Assembly: GCF_901873445.1 (NCBI RefSeq)
Contig: NZ_CABFLN010000006.1
Span: 1 to 53,402 of the forward strand
Source: Gemella haemolysans
GTDB lineage: Bacteria; Bacillota; Bacilli; Staphylococcales; Gemellaceae
Length of the DNA: 53,402 nucleotides
Reading direction: 5' to 3'
This document shows positions 1-7,732 of this stretch, in pieces. How positions within the stretch are numbered: position 1 is the first letter of the stretch; each line of letters opens with the position of its first letter. The translations under genes and the position numbers were made by a program. The notes under the pieces were generated by a model. That model was not told the origin of the DNA. It did not search any database and saw only the letters and a program-made list of their open reading frames with translations.

Positions 1-123
1 ATTTTGTACTAGTGGTGTTGTTTCATATGCTTGTTGTTTACCATATTCATAACCAGCAAATGCTGACAGTCCGATTACAAGTGAACCACAGGCACTAGTA
101 ATAATCATTTTTCTCTTGTCCAT
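1..123 (-). CDS. N-terminus of a membrane-anchored or secreted protein (partial)
   Basis: The first 41 residues of a protein that runs off the left edge of the window. It opens with a short basic stretch (MDKRK) followed by a hydrophobic segment (about residues 6-24) and then a polar region starting YEYGKQQ, which fits an uncleaved signal anchor or a signal peptide. The ATG at 121-123 is preceded by AAGGAG at a normal distance, and a strong promoter lies just upstream at 167-195. Too little is present to assign a family. Confidence 0.7.
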   Translation of the reverse strand, partial: MDKRKMIITSACGSLVIGLSAFAGYEYGKQQAYETTPLVQN

Positions 124-166
124 ACAATTTTCTCCTTAATTTAATAATTCGTAATAATTCCGTTTT

Positions 167-195
167 ATTATAACACGACTTTTCGTTTTTGTAAA
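167..195 (-). promoter_or_regulatory. SigA-type promoter for the partial gene at the left edge
   Basis: On the minus strand, TTTACA (-35, 190-195) and TATAAT (-10, 167-172) are separated by exactly 17 bp. The bases just before the -10 are TGT, giving an extended -10. It lies about 45 bp upstream of the ATG at 123. Confidence 0.75.
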
Positions 196-249
196 TAGTA
201 ATCTTTACGATTAATTCGTTGCTCACCACGCCTTAAAAACATGTAGCAC

Positions 250-300
250 TATAAAATAAAAAATAAAGAGGAACGATTAATATTTAAATCATTCCCCTTT
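250..300 (-). terminator. Intrinsic terminator of the LPKTG surface-protein gene
   Basis: On the minus strand the arms AAAGGGGAATGATT and AATCGTTCCTCTTT pair with few mismatches or wobbles across a short A/T loop, followed by ATTTTTTATTTT. It starts 13 bp past the stop codon at 313. Confidence 0.85.
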
Positions 301-312
301 ACATACGGTATC

Positions 313-1419
313 TTAATTATTATTTTGTTCTCTTCTTAATAACATAGCTACTAAAATCAACATAAATCCAATAATTTCTACAGCCATAGATTCTATACCT
401 GTTTTCGGTAATACTGTGTTTTCTTTAGAATTATCTATCGGCTTTGTTAATGTTTTTGGTAGTTCGTCATCTTTGTTCTTAGTATTTTCCATTATTTCTG
501 GAATTACTATTTGTGCTCTTTCTTCTAAATCCTTATGACCAACTTTAATACGTTCTACAATTGTAAACTTACTAAAATGATTAACACTAAATTGTAATTC
601 ACCAGATGAATATTTACTATTCATTTTTTCAAGAGAATTATCATTTGCAACATGATATACTTCTAATTCTACATTATCCTTCTTAGCAATTGCTATTGTT
701 ACTGTACGTTCTTGATTACTATCTATCTTCTTGTCATCTTTCTCAAAATGAATTTCGAAAGTTTCAACAACTTTATAATCTTTTCCTAACTTATTTTCAA
801 TAGATTTATTCAATTTACTATTATTTATAGATTCAACATATAACTTATCAACAGAAATACTTCCTTTTTTATATTCTACTCTTATATCACGTCCTGATAA
901 ACTAGCAATCAATAAACCTTTATTAGACGTATTATTTGAATCATAATGTTCTTCTTTGTCCATAATTGTCGGAAATTTATCACCATCTTGTATCTCTGGT
1001 GAGTTATCTTCTTTCGATTCTACCAATTGTTTTCTATCCGATTTAACAGATGGCTTACTTGTTGGTTTCTCGATTGTTTTTTCTGTTTGTTTAACAGGTG
1101 ACTTATCCTCTGTTTTCTCAGTTGGCTTACTTCCTGTCTGTTCTATAGGCTTAACAGATGGCTTGCTTTCTAGTTTTTTGTTTGGTTTTTCTGCCGGTTT
1201 AACAGGTAGTTTATTTATCGATTCTTCTGATGAATTTTTTGGAGAAATTGGTTCAACATCTGGTCTTACTCCATTTTCATCGATAATGACTTTTTTATCT
1301 GTTGACATTTCAGAATTTGCTGCAGCATTTGTCGTACTAATTTCTCCGGCACTTAACCCAATAATAATACTAGCAATACCAGCAGAAATTTTTCTAATAG
1401 AATACTTATTATTCTTCAC
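313..1419 (-). CDS. YSIRK-signal, LPKTG-anchored cell-wall surface protein
   Basis: A 368-residue surface protein predicted to be exported at the septum and linked to peptidoglycan by sortase A. The start is GTG at 1417-1419 with AAGGAG seven bases upstream. Residues 6-10 are YSIRK, followed by a hydrophobic signal segment. Residues about 60-145 form a low-complexity Lys/Pro/Glu/Ser/Thr region built from repeats like KPTEKTEDKSPVKQ, typical of a wall-spanning stalk. Residues about 165-290 form a globular-looking region ending in NHFSKFTIVE, a pattern seen near the end of other Gram-positive wall proteins. The C-terminus has LPKTG (about 337-341), a hydrophobic stretch and a basic tail RREQNNN. 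It has its own promoter and terminator, so it is monocistronic. The ligand is unknown. The anchoring assignment is certain; the function is not. Confidence 0.9.
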   Translation of the reverse strand: MKNNKYSIRKISAGIASIIIGLSAGEISTTNAAANSEMSTDKKVIIDENGVRPDVEPISPKNSSEESINKLPVKPAEKPNKKLESKPSVKPIEQTGSKPTEKTEDKSPVKQTEKTIEKPTSKPSVKSDRKQLVESKEDNSPEIQDGDKFPTIMDKEEHYDSNNTSNKGLLIASLSGRDIRVEYKKGSISVDKLYVESINNSKLNKSIENKLGKDYKVVETFEIHFEKDDKKIDSNQERTVTIAIAKKDNVELEVYHVANDNSLEKMNSKYSSGELQFSVNHFSKFTIVERIKVGHKDLEERAQIVIPEIMENTKNKDDELPKTLTKPIDNSKENTVLPKTGIESMAVEIIGFMLILVAMLLRREQNNN

Positions 1420-1466
1420 TTTTTATCTCCTTAATTAATTGTTAAATCTATCAAAACTATCTTACA

Positions 1467-1495
1467 ATTATATTACACATTAAAATTTTCATCAA
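1467..1495 (-). promoter_or_regulatory. SigA-type promoter of the LPKTG surface-protein gene
   Basis: On the minus strand TTGATG (-35, 1490-1495) and TATAAT (-10, 1467-1472) have a 17-bp spacer. The predicted transcript start leaves a leader of about 40 nt before the GTG at 1419. Confidence 0.75.
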
Positions 1496-1502
1496 GTTAA
1501 AA

Positions 1503-1546
1503 CCTATAGAAAAGAGTTGATTAATAATTTAAATTACTAATCAACC
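1503..1546 (-). terminator. Terminator of gltS (near-perfect palindrome)
   Basis: A 30-bp near-perfect inverted repeat at 1516-1545 (arms GTTGATTA and TAATCAAC, A/T-rich centre) lies 12 bp past the gltS stop. On the minus strand it is followed by TCTTTTC and later TTTT, a moderate U-tract. It also separates gltS from the promoter of the next gene. Confidence 0.7.
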
Positions 1547-1557
1547 CTACCTTATCA

Positions 1558-2766
1558 TTATCTTGATAAAAATGAGAAAAATCCACTTATAATAGCAACA
1601 TTAAAGAAGTCGATAAATAACGCTCCTACTATTGGCATTACGAAGAATGCTATATGTGAATGTTTATACTTATCACAAACGCTTTGCATATTTGCTATAC
1701 CATTCGGTGTTGCTCCAAGTCCAAATCCAGCGTGCCCTGCAGATAAGACTGCAGCATCATAATTTCCACCCATTGCCCTAAATGTAACGAAGTAGATAAA
1801 TACCCATGCTAATACTGCCTGAGCTAATAATAACAATGCAAGTTGCCCTGCTACATTACTAAGTTCCCACAGTTTTAAACTTATCATAGCCATTCCTAAG
1901 AATAGATTTAACGAAACATCTTCTAAAATATGAACCTCTTCATAGTGCAAATCGAATTTTGTAGTATGATCAGAAATATTTCTTAATACTGCTGCCACAA
2001 TCATCGGACCTATATAATTTGGAAAATTTAAAAATTGATTTAAAAATGTAGACACATAACTACCGATAAACATTGATAATAATATTAAGAAGAATGCTTT
2101 AGCAAAGTTCTCTCCATCTAATTTCTTAACATCATTATTAAATAAAAATTCATCATTTTTTACTTTTTCATTATCAACTTCTTCAACAACAACTTCTAAC
2201 TTTTTCCCATTTATTAACCTATTAGCTAATGGACCTCCAAGACTTGATCCAGCTATAAGTCCAAATGTAGCTGCCGCTATTGCTACACTCTTAGCTCCTG
2301 TATGTCCTAATTCTTCAACAATAGGTGCCATTGCTGCCGCAGTACCATGTCCACCAGTCATAGCCGTTGATCCCGTTAATAAAGCTATTAATGGATCAAT
2401 ACCTGTAGCATATCCAATCCCCACTGCAACAATATTTTGTAATACTACTAAAATTATAGCCATTATTAAAAACATAATGACTTTTCTTCCACCAATTTTT
2501 AATAATCTCCAGCTTGCATTAAAACCTATACTTGTGAAGAACAACGTCATAAAGAAACTTTGTAAAGTATTATCAAATTCAAAAATTACTAAATTTGTTT
2601 GTCTTAAAATTAAATTTATTATTGCAAATAAGAATCCACCTATAACTGGAGATGGTATACAATATGTTTCAAAAAATTTAACTTTTCTCCTTAGTAATCT
2701 ACCTATAATTAATATCACAACAGCTAGTCCAACTGTTTGTATCATATCCATTTTTATATTGAACAT
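1558..2766 (-). CDS. gltS: Sodium/glutamate symporter GltS
   Basis: A 402-residue polytopic membrane protein of the GltS (ESS) family, which imports glutamate with Na+. About ten hydrophobic segments are visible in two inverted halves. The conserved glycine-rich re-entrant signature TGGHGTAAAMAP is at about residue 137, and the second-half counterpart AGHAGFGLGATPNG is near residue 343; both are family hallmarks. A polar cytoplasmic loop (about 190-220) separates the halves. The length matches the family norm (about 400). The ATG at 2764-2766 has AGAGG eight bases upstream. It is bounded by a terminator at 1503-1546 and by a repeat-containing gap on its 5' side, so it is probably transcribed alone. 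Confidence 0.93.
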   Translation of the reverse strand: MFNIKMDMIQTVGLAVVILIIGRLLRRKVKFFETYCIPSPVIGGFLFAIINLILRQTNLVIFEFDNTLQSFFMTLFFTSIGFNASWRLLKIGGRKVIMFLIMAIILVVLQNIVAVGIGYATGIDPLIALLTGSTAMTGGHGTAAAMAPIVEELGHTGAKSVAIAAATFGLIAGSSLGGPLANRLINGKKLEVVVEEVDNEKVKNDEFLFNNDVKKLDGENFAKAFFLILLSMFIGSYVSTFLNQFLNFPNYIGPMIVAAVLRNISDHTTKFDLHYEEVHILEDVSLNLFLGMAMISLKLWELSNVAGQLALLLLAQAVLAWVFIYFVTFRAMGGNYDAAVLSAGHAGFGLGATPNGIANMQSVCDKYKHSHIAFFVMPIVGALFIDFFNVAIISGFFSFLSR

Positions 2767-2982
2767 ATTATCATCCTCTCTATATTATGTTATATTTTCT
2801 AACACTAAATTATTAACTTTTCTTCAGAAAGTACTTTTTAAAATAAATATTTTTGTAATTTATAAATTTTTATAATATATATTAAATCGTATAACTTTAT
2901 ATTACACTCTTTCATAATTTTATTCAAAAACACGTTAGATTTTATTACATTTTCATATTGAAAATTTTCTTCATAAATAAAT
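2767..2982. other. AT-rich upstream region of gltS
   Basis: Very AT-rich sequence between gltS and the first repeat element at 2983. The gltS promoter must lie here, but no -35/-10 pair is convincing; CATAATATAG around 2778-2790 (minus strand) is the best -10-like patch. No open reading frame with a ribosome binding site was seen. Confidence 0.4.
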
Positions 2983-3032
2983 GAAGCAACTAAACTCACG
3001 ATTTTATAGAAATCGTTTAGTCAAGCCGCTCC
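2983..3032 (-). repeat. Degenerate copy of the interspersed palindromic repeat
   Basis: A 50-bp imperfect hairpin. The arms ACTAAA..CGATTT and AAATCG..TTTAGT flank a TATAG loop, and the outer ends resemble the GACTCA / TCAAGCC ends of the better copies at 3048, 42176, 44571 and 44753. It sits 15 bp from the long copy at 3048. It contains no coding sequence. Confidence 0.55.
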
Positions 3033-3047
3033 TATATATTTCATCTA

Positions 3048-3221
3048 GGGAGTGACTCAAAAATCGTGATTTCGGAGAAATCGATTTTATGAAGTCACCC
3101 CCGCACAGGTTATTAGATATCTAAAAAGCTTTTGTAAAGCAAATTTAGATATCAATAAACCACTGCGCCTATGAATTCTCATATACATTTTATTAAAATT
3201 TAAGTCTTTTGGGTCAGCCCC
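3048..3221 (+). repeat. Interspersed palindromic repeat, long (two-hairpin) form
   Basis: A 174-bp element. Module 1 (3048-3102) is a hairpin running from GGGAGTGACTC through AAATCGTGATTTC and GAAATCGATTTT to GAAGTCACCCCC. Module 2 (about 3102-3168) is a second hairpin with arms GCACAGGTT..GATATCTAAA and TTTAGATATC..AAACCACTGCGC. A tail ends in GGGTCAGCCCC, partly complementary to the first 11 bp. The same order of modules recurs at 44753-44914, and module 1 alone recurs at 42176 and 44571. It lies 21 bp past the 3' end of the Nudix gene. Confidence 0.85.
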
Positions 3222-3242
3222 ATATTTTTCTAATACTATTTG

Positions 3243-3854
3243 TTAAAAAATTGGTTTTAAAAACTCTGACCAAGTTTCATAGTTTTCTTCTGCTTTAGCT
3301 TCATCAGCTGTCATCCATTTGATAACAAGTGTATCATCTTCTTTTACTTCTACTTTACTTTTATCAACTTTACATTCATATACAACACCTACATGTACTT
3401 GCCCTACTTCAGTCTTGTCATCATTTATTAAACCTATAAAGTGTAAGTTGTTCAACGCTTCTTCTTCTGAGACACCCACTTCTTCATTTAATTCTCTAGC
3501 TGCGTTGATTTTTAACATTTCAAAAATTGTTTTTCCTTCAACCTCATTCATATGACCACCAATACCAACAGAAGCTTTTCCATGAAGTCTTGCTTCACCT
3601 CCACCTACTAAACGCTTATATACAAGAACTTCATTTGTATTCGTATCTTTTAATAGAACGTATCCTATTAATTGTTTATAACTTGGATCTTCTTCCATAT
3701 CCCCACGACGTTTTACTTCATAAGATTCGAATGTATCAATAATTTTCTTTGTTTTTTCATCATTTTTTTCTATAAATCCATAAAAATGATTTTCCTCATT
3801 ATTAAATAATTCTTTTCTATTTACTACTAGTATTTGTTCATCCCACTTACTCAT
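3243..3854 (-). CDS. Nudix-family hydrolase, atypical Nudix box
   Basis: A 203-residue cytoplasmic protein resembling the predicted MutT-type phosphoesterases of COG4112 (assigned from memory). The core HGKASVGIGGHMNEVEG is followed, further along than usual, by the catalytic helix ARELNEEVGV (about residues 119-128). The canonical spacing G-x5-E-x7-REUxEExGU is not kept between the glycines and the first glutamate, but REL.EEVG and an E exactly seven residues before it (about 111) are intact. Hydrolysis of a nucleoside-diphosphate-linked compound is expected; the substrate cannot be told. It begins 22 bp after the whiA stop with no terminator between, so it is likely cotranscribed with whiA. 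Confidence 0.8.
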   Translation of the reverse strand: MSKWDEQILVVNRKELFNNEENHFYGFIEKNDEKTKKIIDTFESYEVKRRGDMEEDPSYKQLIGYVLLKDTNTNEVLVYKRLVGGGEARLHGKASVGIGGHMNEVEGKTIFEMLKINAARELNEEVGVSEEEALNNLHFIGLINDDKTEVGQVHVGVVYECKVDKSKVEVKEDDTLVIKWMTADEAKAEENYETWSEFLKPIF

Positions 3855-3876
3855 ATCTTTTTCTCATCCTTTCTTT

Positions 3877-4827
3877 TTATTTTGCTTGGTATGTTCCTTC
3901 TTTTAATTCTTTTGCTATTTTTGCAATTTTTCTAAACCTATGATTCAACCCTGATTTTGATAACTTTCCATCCTCAATCATTTCGGCAATTTCTTTCAAT
4001 GGATATTCTGGATACTTAAGCCTTGCCTCTGCTACAACTCGAAGCTTCTCATCGATATTATCCAATCCTATTCTTTCCTCAATTATATTAATATCCTCAA
4101 CCTGCTTTGCAGAGGCATTAACAGTCTTATTCATATTCGCCATGTCACAATTTTGCATTCTATTAACGGAGTTATTTATATCTCTAACAATTCTTTCATC
4201 CTCAAATTGGAATAGAGCTTGAAAAGCCCCTACTAAATTAATAAACTCAGCTATTTTCTCTGATTCTTTAATATAAACTATGAAACCTTTTTTTCTTTCA
4301 AGACTTCTAGCATTTAACTTATAACTATTTAATAATTCATTTAGTTCTTTATTGTGTTCCTTATATGATGAGAAAATTTCCATATGATAACTTGATGTAC
4401 GAGGGTTATTAATTGAACCTCCAGCTAAAAATGCACCACGCAGATAAGCCCTTTTTTTCTCATCAGTATCAATCAATTCTTTAGCTATATCTATTCTCAT
4501 TGTATAATTTTCATTTAGAATATAAAGATCTGTTAAAATTTCTTTTACATTTTGATCTAAACGACATATATAAACATTATTTTTCTTTAACTTTAACTTT
4601 TTTCGGACCGAAATATTCACATGAACATCATAAAAATATTTGATTAAAGAAAACATTCTTCGTGCAATTGAGGCATTCTCAGTTTGAAAACTTAAACTTA
4701 ACCTACCATTCGATATATTTAATACACCGTTCATTTTTATAAGAGCAGATAACTCAGATAAAAATTCTCTGTCTTTTGTTATCTCTATTAAAGTTAACTC
4801 TTTTTTCATATCTGAAGCGTATGACAT
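3877..4827 (-). CDS. whiA: DNA-binding protein WhiA
   Basis: A 316-residue protein, exactly the Bacillus WhiA length. WhiA has an N-terminal degenerate LAGLIDADG homing-endonuclease fold and a C-terminal helix-turn-helix; in non-sporulating Firmicutes it affects cell division and chromosome segregation. Visible hallmarks are YLRGAFLAGGSINNP (about residues 128-142), NRMQNCDMANMNKTVNAS (about 222-239) and the C-terminal HTH with YPEYPLKEIAEM and LSKSGLNHRFRKI. The ATG at 4825-4827 is preceded by GGAGGG. The usual Firmicute neighbours rapZ (yvcJ) and yvcK are absent; only a Nudix gene follows, echoing the yvcI Nudix gene of the Bacillus cluster. A promoter is visible at 4865-4893. Confidence 0.95.
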   Translation of the reverse strand: MSYASDMKKELTLIEITKDREFLSELSALIKMNGVLNISNGRLSLSFQTENASIARRMFSLIKYFYDVHVNISVRKKLKLKKNNVYICRLDQNVKEILTDLYILNENYTMRIDIAKELIDTDEKKRAYLRGAFLAGGSINNPRTSSYHMEIFSSYKEHNKELNELLNSYKLNARSLERKKGFIVYIKESEKIAEFINLVGAFQALFQFEDERIVRDINNSVNRMQNCDMANMNKTVNASAKQVEDINIIEERIGLDNIDEKLRVVAEARLKYPEYPLKEIAEMIEDGKLSKSGLNHRFRKIAKIAKELKEGTYQAK

Positions 4828-4864
4828 AAATTCCCTCCTATCTTCATTTTTCTATAACCTATAT

Positions 4865-4893
4865 ATTTTATCATGATAACAGTAAATTAACAA
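4865..4893 (-). promoter_or_regulatory. SigA-type promoter of whiA
   Basis: On the minus strand TTGTTA (-35, 4888-4893), a 17-bp spacer and TAAAAT (-10, 4865-4870) preceded by TGA (extended -10). The leader to the whiA ATG is about 30 nt. Confidence 0.7.
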
Positions 4894-4943
4894 ATCATTT
4901 GAGTCGAAAATAGAGTTAACATCGTACATTTGTAAATGATGTG

Positions 4944-4981
4944 AGACAAAAAAAGAGTTAACATACTATGTACATTAACTC
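4944..4981 (-). terminator. Terminator of the tpx-ECF transporter operon
   Basis: On the minus strand GAGTTAA...TTAACTC closes a stem with a few extra pairs inside, followed by seven T. The 5' arm overlaps the stop codon of the ATPase gene (4975-4977). A second AGAGTTAACAT lies just downstream at about 4911-4921, a partial duplication of one arm. Confidence 0.85.
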
Positions 4982-6405
4982 ATCTTTTCTAATATTTTAT
5001 TTTTATTATTCTCATTTACCTCTATACGTTCTTTTATCCCTTGTTTATCAAGATAAAGAACTTCATCGGAAACTTGACATAGGAACTCATAATCATGTGT
5101 AATTATAAATATTACTACATCATTCTTAGCTATTTGTTCAATTAAATGACTTAATTCTATCATATTCACATAGTCTAGACCACTAGTAGGCTCGTCAAAA
5201 ATTAAAATTTTCTTATTAGATAGTAAAGCAGATGCTATTGCTACCCTTTGTTTTTCTCCTCCAGATAATGTATTAGGATGGCGATTTAAGAATTTCCTAA
5301 TGTTTAATTTATCAACTACCTCATCAAATAACTCTAGATTATTACTTCCTAGTTTTATCTCTTTCTCTACAAGATTAGTAAACAATTGATAGTTCACATC
5401 TTGCATTACTTGGAAAGTGCTTCGTATTAAATCTTTTTTGTTAAGATTTTTATCGTTCAAATTAACTTTATGCTTAGATCTGTGTAAACCACTTAGCGCA
5501 TTAGCAAAGGTAGTCTTACCGCATCCATTCTCGCCAATTATAGAATATATTCTCGATGCAGAAAAACTCTCATTTTTCAAATATACTTGATGATTATGTA
5601 CTTTATAATCAAGCTGTTCTATATTCAAATAATTTTCCTTAATATTTCTAGGTTCTTTCTTACCAAGTTCAACCTTAGATAAATCTATTTGTCTTGTTTG
5701 ACATGATCTACTATCAAAGTCAGAGAGCTGTTCTTTAGTAACTTCGTGAATCAATCTTCCATCTTTAATAATATACATTCTATCAATTAAATCTTTTAAA
5801 TAATATATTCTATGTTCAGCAACAATAATAGTCTTACCTTTTTTCTTCAATGTTTCTATTATTGAGGAAATTAACTGAATTGACTTTAGATCTAGATTAC
5901 TCGTAATTTCATCTAAAACATATACATCAGCATCTAACATCATACTAGCCATAAAAGCTAATTTTTGTTTTTCTCCACCACTTAACTCAAAAATATTTCT
6001 ATCTAATAGATATTCGGCAGAGAAATCTGATACTACTTCATCTATTCTATTTTTTATTTCCGCTTTAGAATACCCATAATTCTCCATACTGAAAGCAAGT
6101 TCGCTAGTAGAGTCCAAATTAAAAAATTGGTTTTTAGGATTCTGAAAAACACTACCTACTACTTTTGAAAATTCTTTTAATCGATCTCCTATGCTTAAAT
6201 GTGCCACTTTAAATTCACCACTAAAACCACCATCAAAAAATTCAGGAGCTAAACCATTTAAAACTCTCATAATTGTTGTTTTTCCACAACCACTTGCCCC
6301 TGTGAAAAGAACACATTCACCTTTATTAATTTCTAGCGACAAATTTTCAATATTTAATTGTTTTGATTCTATATATTTATAATTAAAATTCTTAAATGTT
6401 ATCAA
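4975..6405 (-). CDS. ECF transporter ATPase, two fused ABC domains (EcfA-EcfA')
   Basis: A 476-residue protein with two ATP-binding cassettes in one chain, energising an energy-coupling-factor vitamin or metal transporter. Domain 1 has Walker A GASGCGKT (36-43), signature LSGGEKQK and Walker B followed by DEITSNLD. Domain 2 has Walker A GENGCGKT (about 293), signature LSGGEKQR and DEPTSGLD. Both domains look catalytically complete. Fused EcfA pairs of this kind (YkoD-like) are common in dedicated group I ECF systems, in which S, T and A are encoded together, as here: the T gene ends 1 bp before this one starts. It is probably the last gene of a tpx-S-T-A transcript ending at the terminator that overlaps its stop codon. 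Confidence 0.92.
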   Translation of the reverse strand: MITFKNFNYKYIESKQLNIENLSLEINKGECVLFTGASGCGKTTIMRVLNGLAPEFFDGGFSGEFKVAHLSIGDRLKEFSKVVGSVFQNPKNQFFNLDSTSELAFSMENYGYSKAEIKNRIDEVVSDFSAEYLLDRNIFELSGGEKQKLAFMASMMLDADVYVLDEITSNLDLKSIQLISSIIETLKKKGKTIIVAEHRIYYLKDLIDRMYIIKDGRLIHEVTKEQLSDFDSRSCQTRQIDLSKVELGKKEPRNIKENYLNIEQLDYKVHNHQVYLKNESFSASRIYSIIGENGCGKTTFANALSGLHRSKHKVNLNDKNLNKKDLIRSTFQVMQDVNYQLFTNLVEKEIKLGSNNLELFDEVVDKLNIRKFLNRHPNTLSGGEKQRVAIASALLSNKKILIFDEPTSGLDYVNMIELSHLIEQIAKNDVVIFIITHDYEFLCQVSDEVLYLDKQGIKERIEVNENNKNKILEKMS

Positions 6406-6406
6406 C

Positions 6407-7099
6407 TTACCACCTCATAAACATAATAAAACAAAAAATTATAGTAACAGCTACCATGACCAAATAATCAATCTTGTTAAATTTCAATTCGATATAACTA
6501 CTTGGTTTTTCCTCATTATCAATCCCTCTACATAAACACGACACTGAAAGTTCGTTAGCAATATTCGTACTTATAATTACATAAGGAACAAATATATATT
6601 CAAAAAATTTAAATGGATGAAGTAAGTAGTAACCTCTACTTACTCCAATCCCCTTCATTTTTAATGAATTTTTAATTAACCTATAATCTGTAAGTAATAC
6701 TGGGAAAAACCTATATAAGACTGCTAAAACAATAATCATTTTCTTTGGTAATCTTATACTTCTTAAAAAACAGATTAATTCAGACACTTTCGAGCTACTT
6801 ACTAATGCCATACCAGCACACAATGGAAAATATAAAGTTTTAAACATTAATCCTGTTAGTAATAAGAAACTGTCTATAACTTGAAGTGTCACTGCATGTG
6901 CAAAAAACACCTCATAAACAGTAAAGAAAAGATATATCCCAAAAAATCTAGACATTCTTTTTATGTTAGAACTTATACCTAAGTATATCGAAAAACAAAG
7001 TGCAACCAACAAGTGAATATTAACTGTCATTATTTTAAACATTAATATATTGGCAACAACTAATATAAAAATCTTAGTTCTAATATCTAGCTTCAACAT
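6407..7099 (-). CDS. ECF transporter T component (EcfT-like transmembrane protein)
   Basis: A 230-residue membrane protein with about five hydrophobic segments. Family features include RFFPVLLTDYRLIKNSLKMKG (about 132-152) in the coupling-helix region, where EcfT proteins contact the ATPases through Ala-Arg-Gly-like motifs; here KGIGVSRGYY and the later CLCRGIDNE occupy these sites. It packs between the S component and the fused ATPase to couple ATP hydrolysis to toppling of the S subunit. The spacing to the S gene (7101) and to the ATPase gene (6405) is 1 bp on each side, so translation is tightly coupled. Confidence 0.88.
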   Translation of the reverse strand: MLKLDIRTKIFILVVANILMFKIMTVNIHLLVALCFSIYLGISSNIKRMSRFFGIYLFFTVYEVFFAHAVTLQVIDSFLLLTGLMFKTLYFPLCAGMALVSSSKVSELICFLRSIRLPKKMIIVLAVLYRFFPVLLTDYRLIKNSLKMKGIGVSRGYYLLHPFKFFEYIFVPYVIISTNIANELSVSCLCRGIDNEEKPSSYIELKFNKIDYLVMVAVTIIFCFIMFMRW

Positions 7100-7100
7100 A

Positions 7101-7721
7101 TTATAATCCCGCTTTATTGAAGTTTTTAAAGTATAATTTTCTACCTAAGTATGTTCCTACTATTGAGAAAATTATTGTAAATATAACTATAAAAACAAAT
7201 GTCTTCATATCTGTAGTGCTCATAACTAATTTAATTTTTTCATCAGAATAATTTCTATTTTGAAGATGTTTAACATATGAATCTTTCATAAAGAACATCG
7301 GTAAAATTATCCCAATAGTCCCTAAGTTAAAGAATAAGTATGATAGATACTCATTACCATATCTAAAAGCAATCTCCGCTAAAATTGCCGCAAAGATTAA
7401 TACTATTCCTCCCACTACAGAGTGACCAGAAACAGACATGAAAATCCCTATAATTGCAATCATAATGAATATTGCCATATTTTTATTAATTTTGTTAAAA
7501 ATTAAACTATATACACTTCCACAGACTAATGCTGAAGTTATAGATGTATATGTTGCGAAATAAACCTTTCCGCCAAATACAACAGCGGTTAAAAGTGTAG
7601 AAATACCAATTCCAACAGCCATAACAAGAATTAATAAAATAGTATATAATCCTAATGTTATTAAGTCTTTAATTTGTAAGCTCTTATTTTCTTCTTTATT
7701 TATATATTTTAATTCTGTCAT
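7101..7721 (-). CDS. ECF transporter S component, MptD / Trep_Strep family
   Basis: A 206-residue protein with five to six transmembrane helices, matching the substrate-binding S components of the MptD (Trep_Strep) family by layout and by the stretch SGHSVVGGIVLIFAAILAEI (about residues 98-117). The substrate for this family is not firmly established, so none is assigned. The start ATG at 7719-7721 has GAGG six bases upstream. The ribosome binding site begins immediately after the tpx stop codon (11-bp gap), implying cotranscription with tpx. It is followed by T and A genes at 1-bp spacing, making a complete dedicated ECF importer. Confidence 0.85.
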   Translation of the reverse strand: MTELKYINKEENKSLQIKDLITLGLYTILLILVMAVGIGISTLLTAVVFGGKVYFATYTSITSALVCGSVYSLIFNKINKNMAIFIMIAIIGIFMSVSGHSVVGGIVLIFAAILAEIAFRYGNEYLSYLFFNLGTIGIILPMFFMKDSYVKHLQNRNYSDEKIKLVMSTTDMKTFVFIVIFTIIFSIVGTYLGRKLYFKNFNKAGL

Positions 7722-7732
7722 CTATTACCTCA

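Noticed and set aside
956..1438. A 160-codon open frame on the plus strand opposite the LPKTG surface-protein gene
   Set aside because: It is the mirror of a low-complexity Lys/Pro/Ser region, has no ribosome binding site and encodes no recognisable protein.
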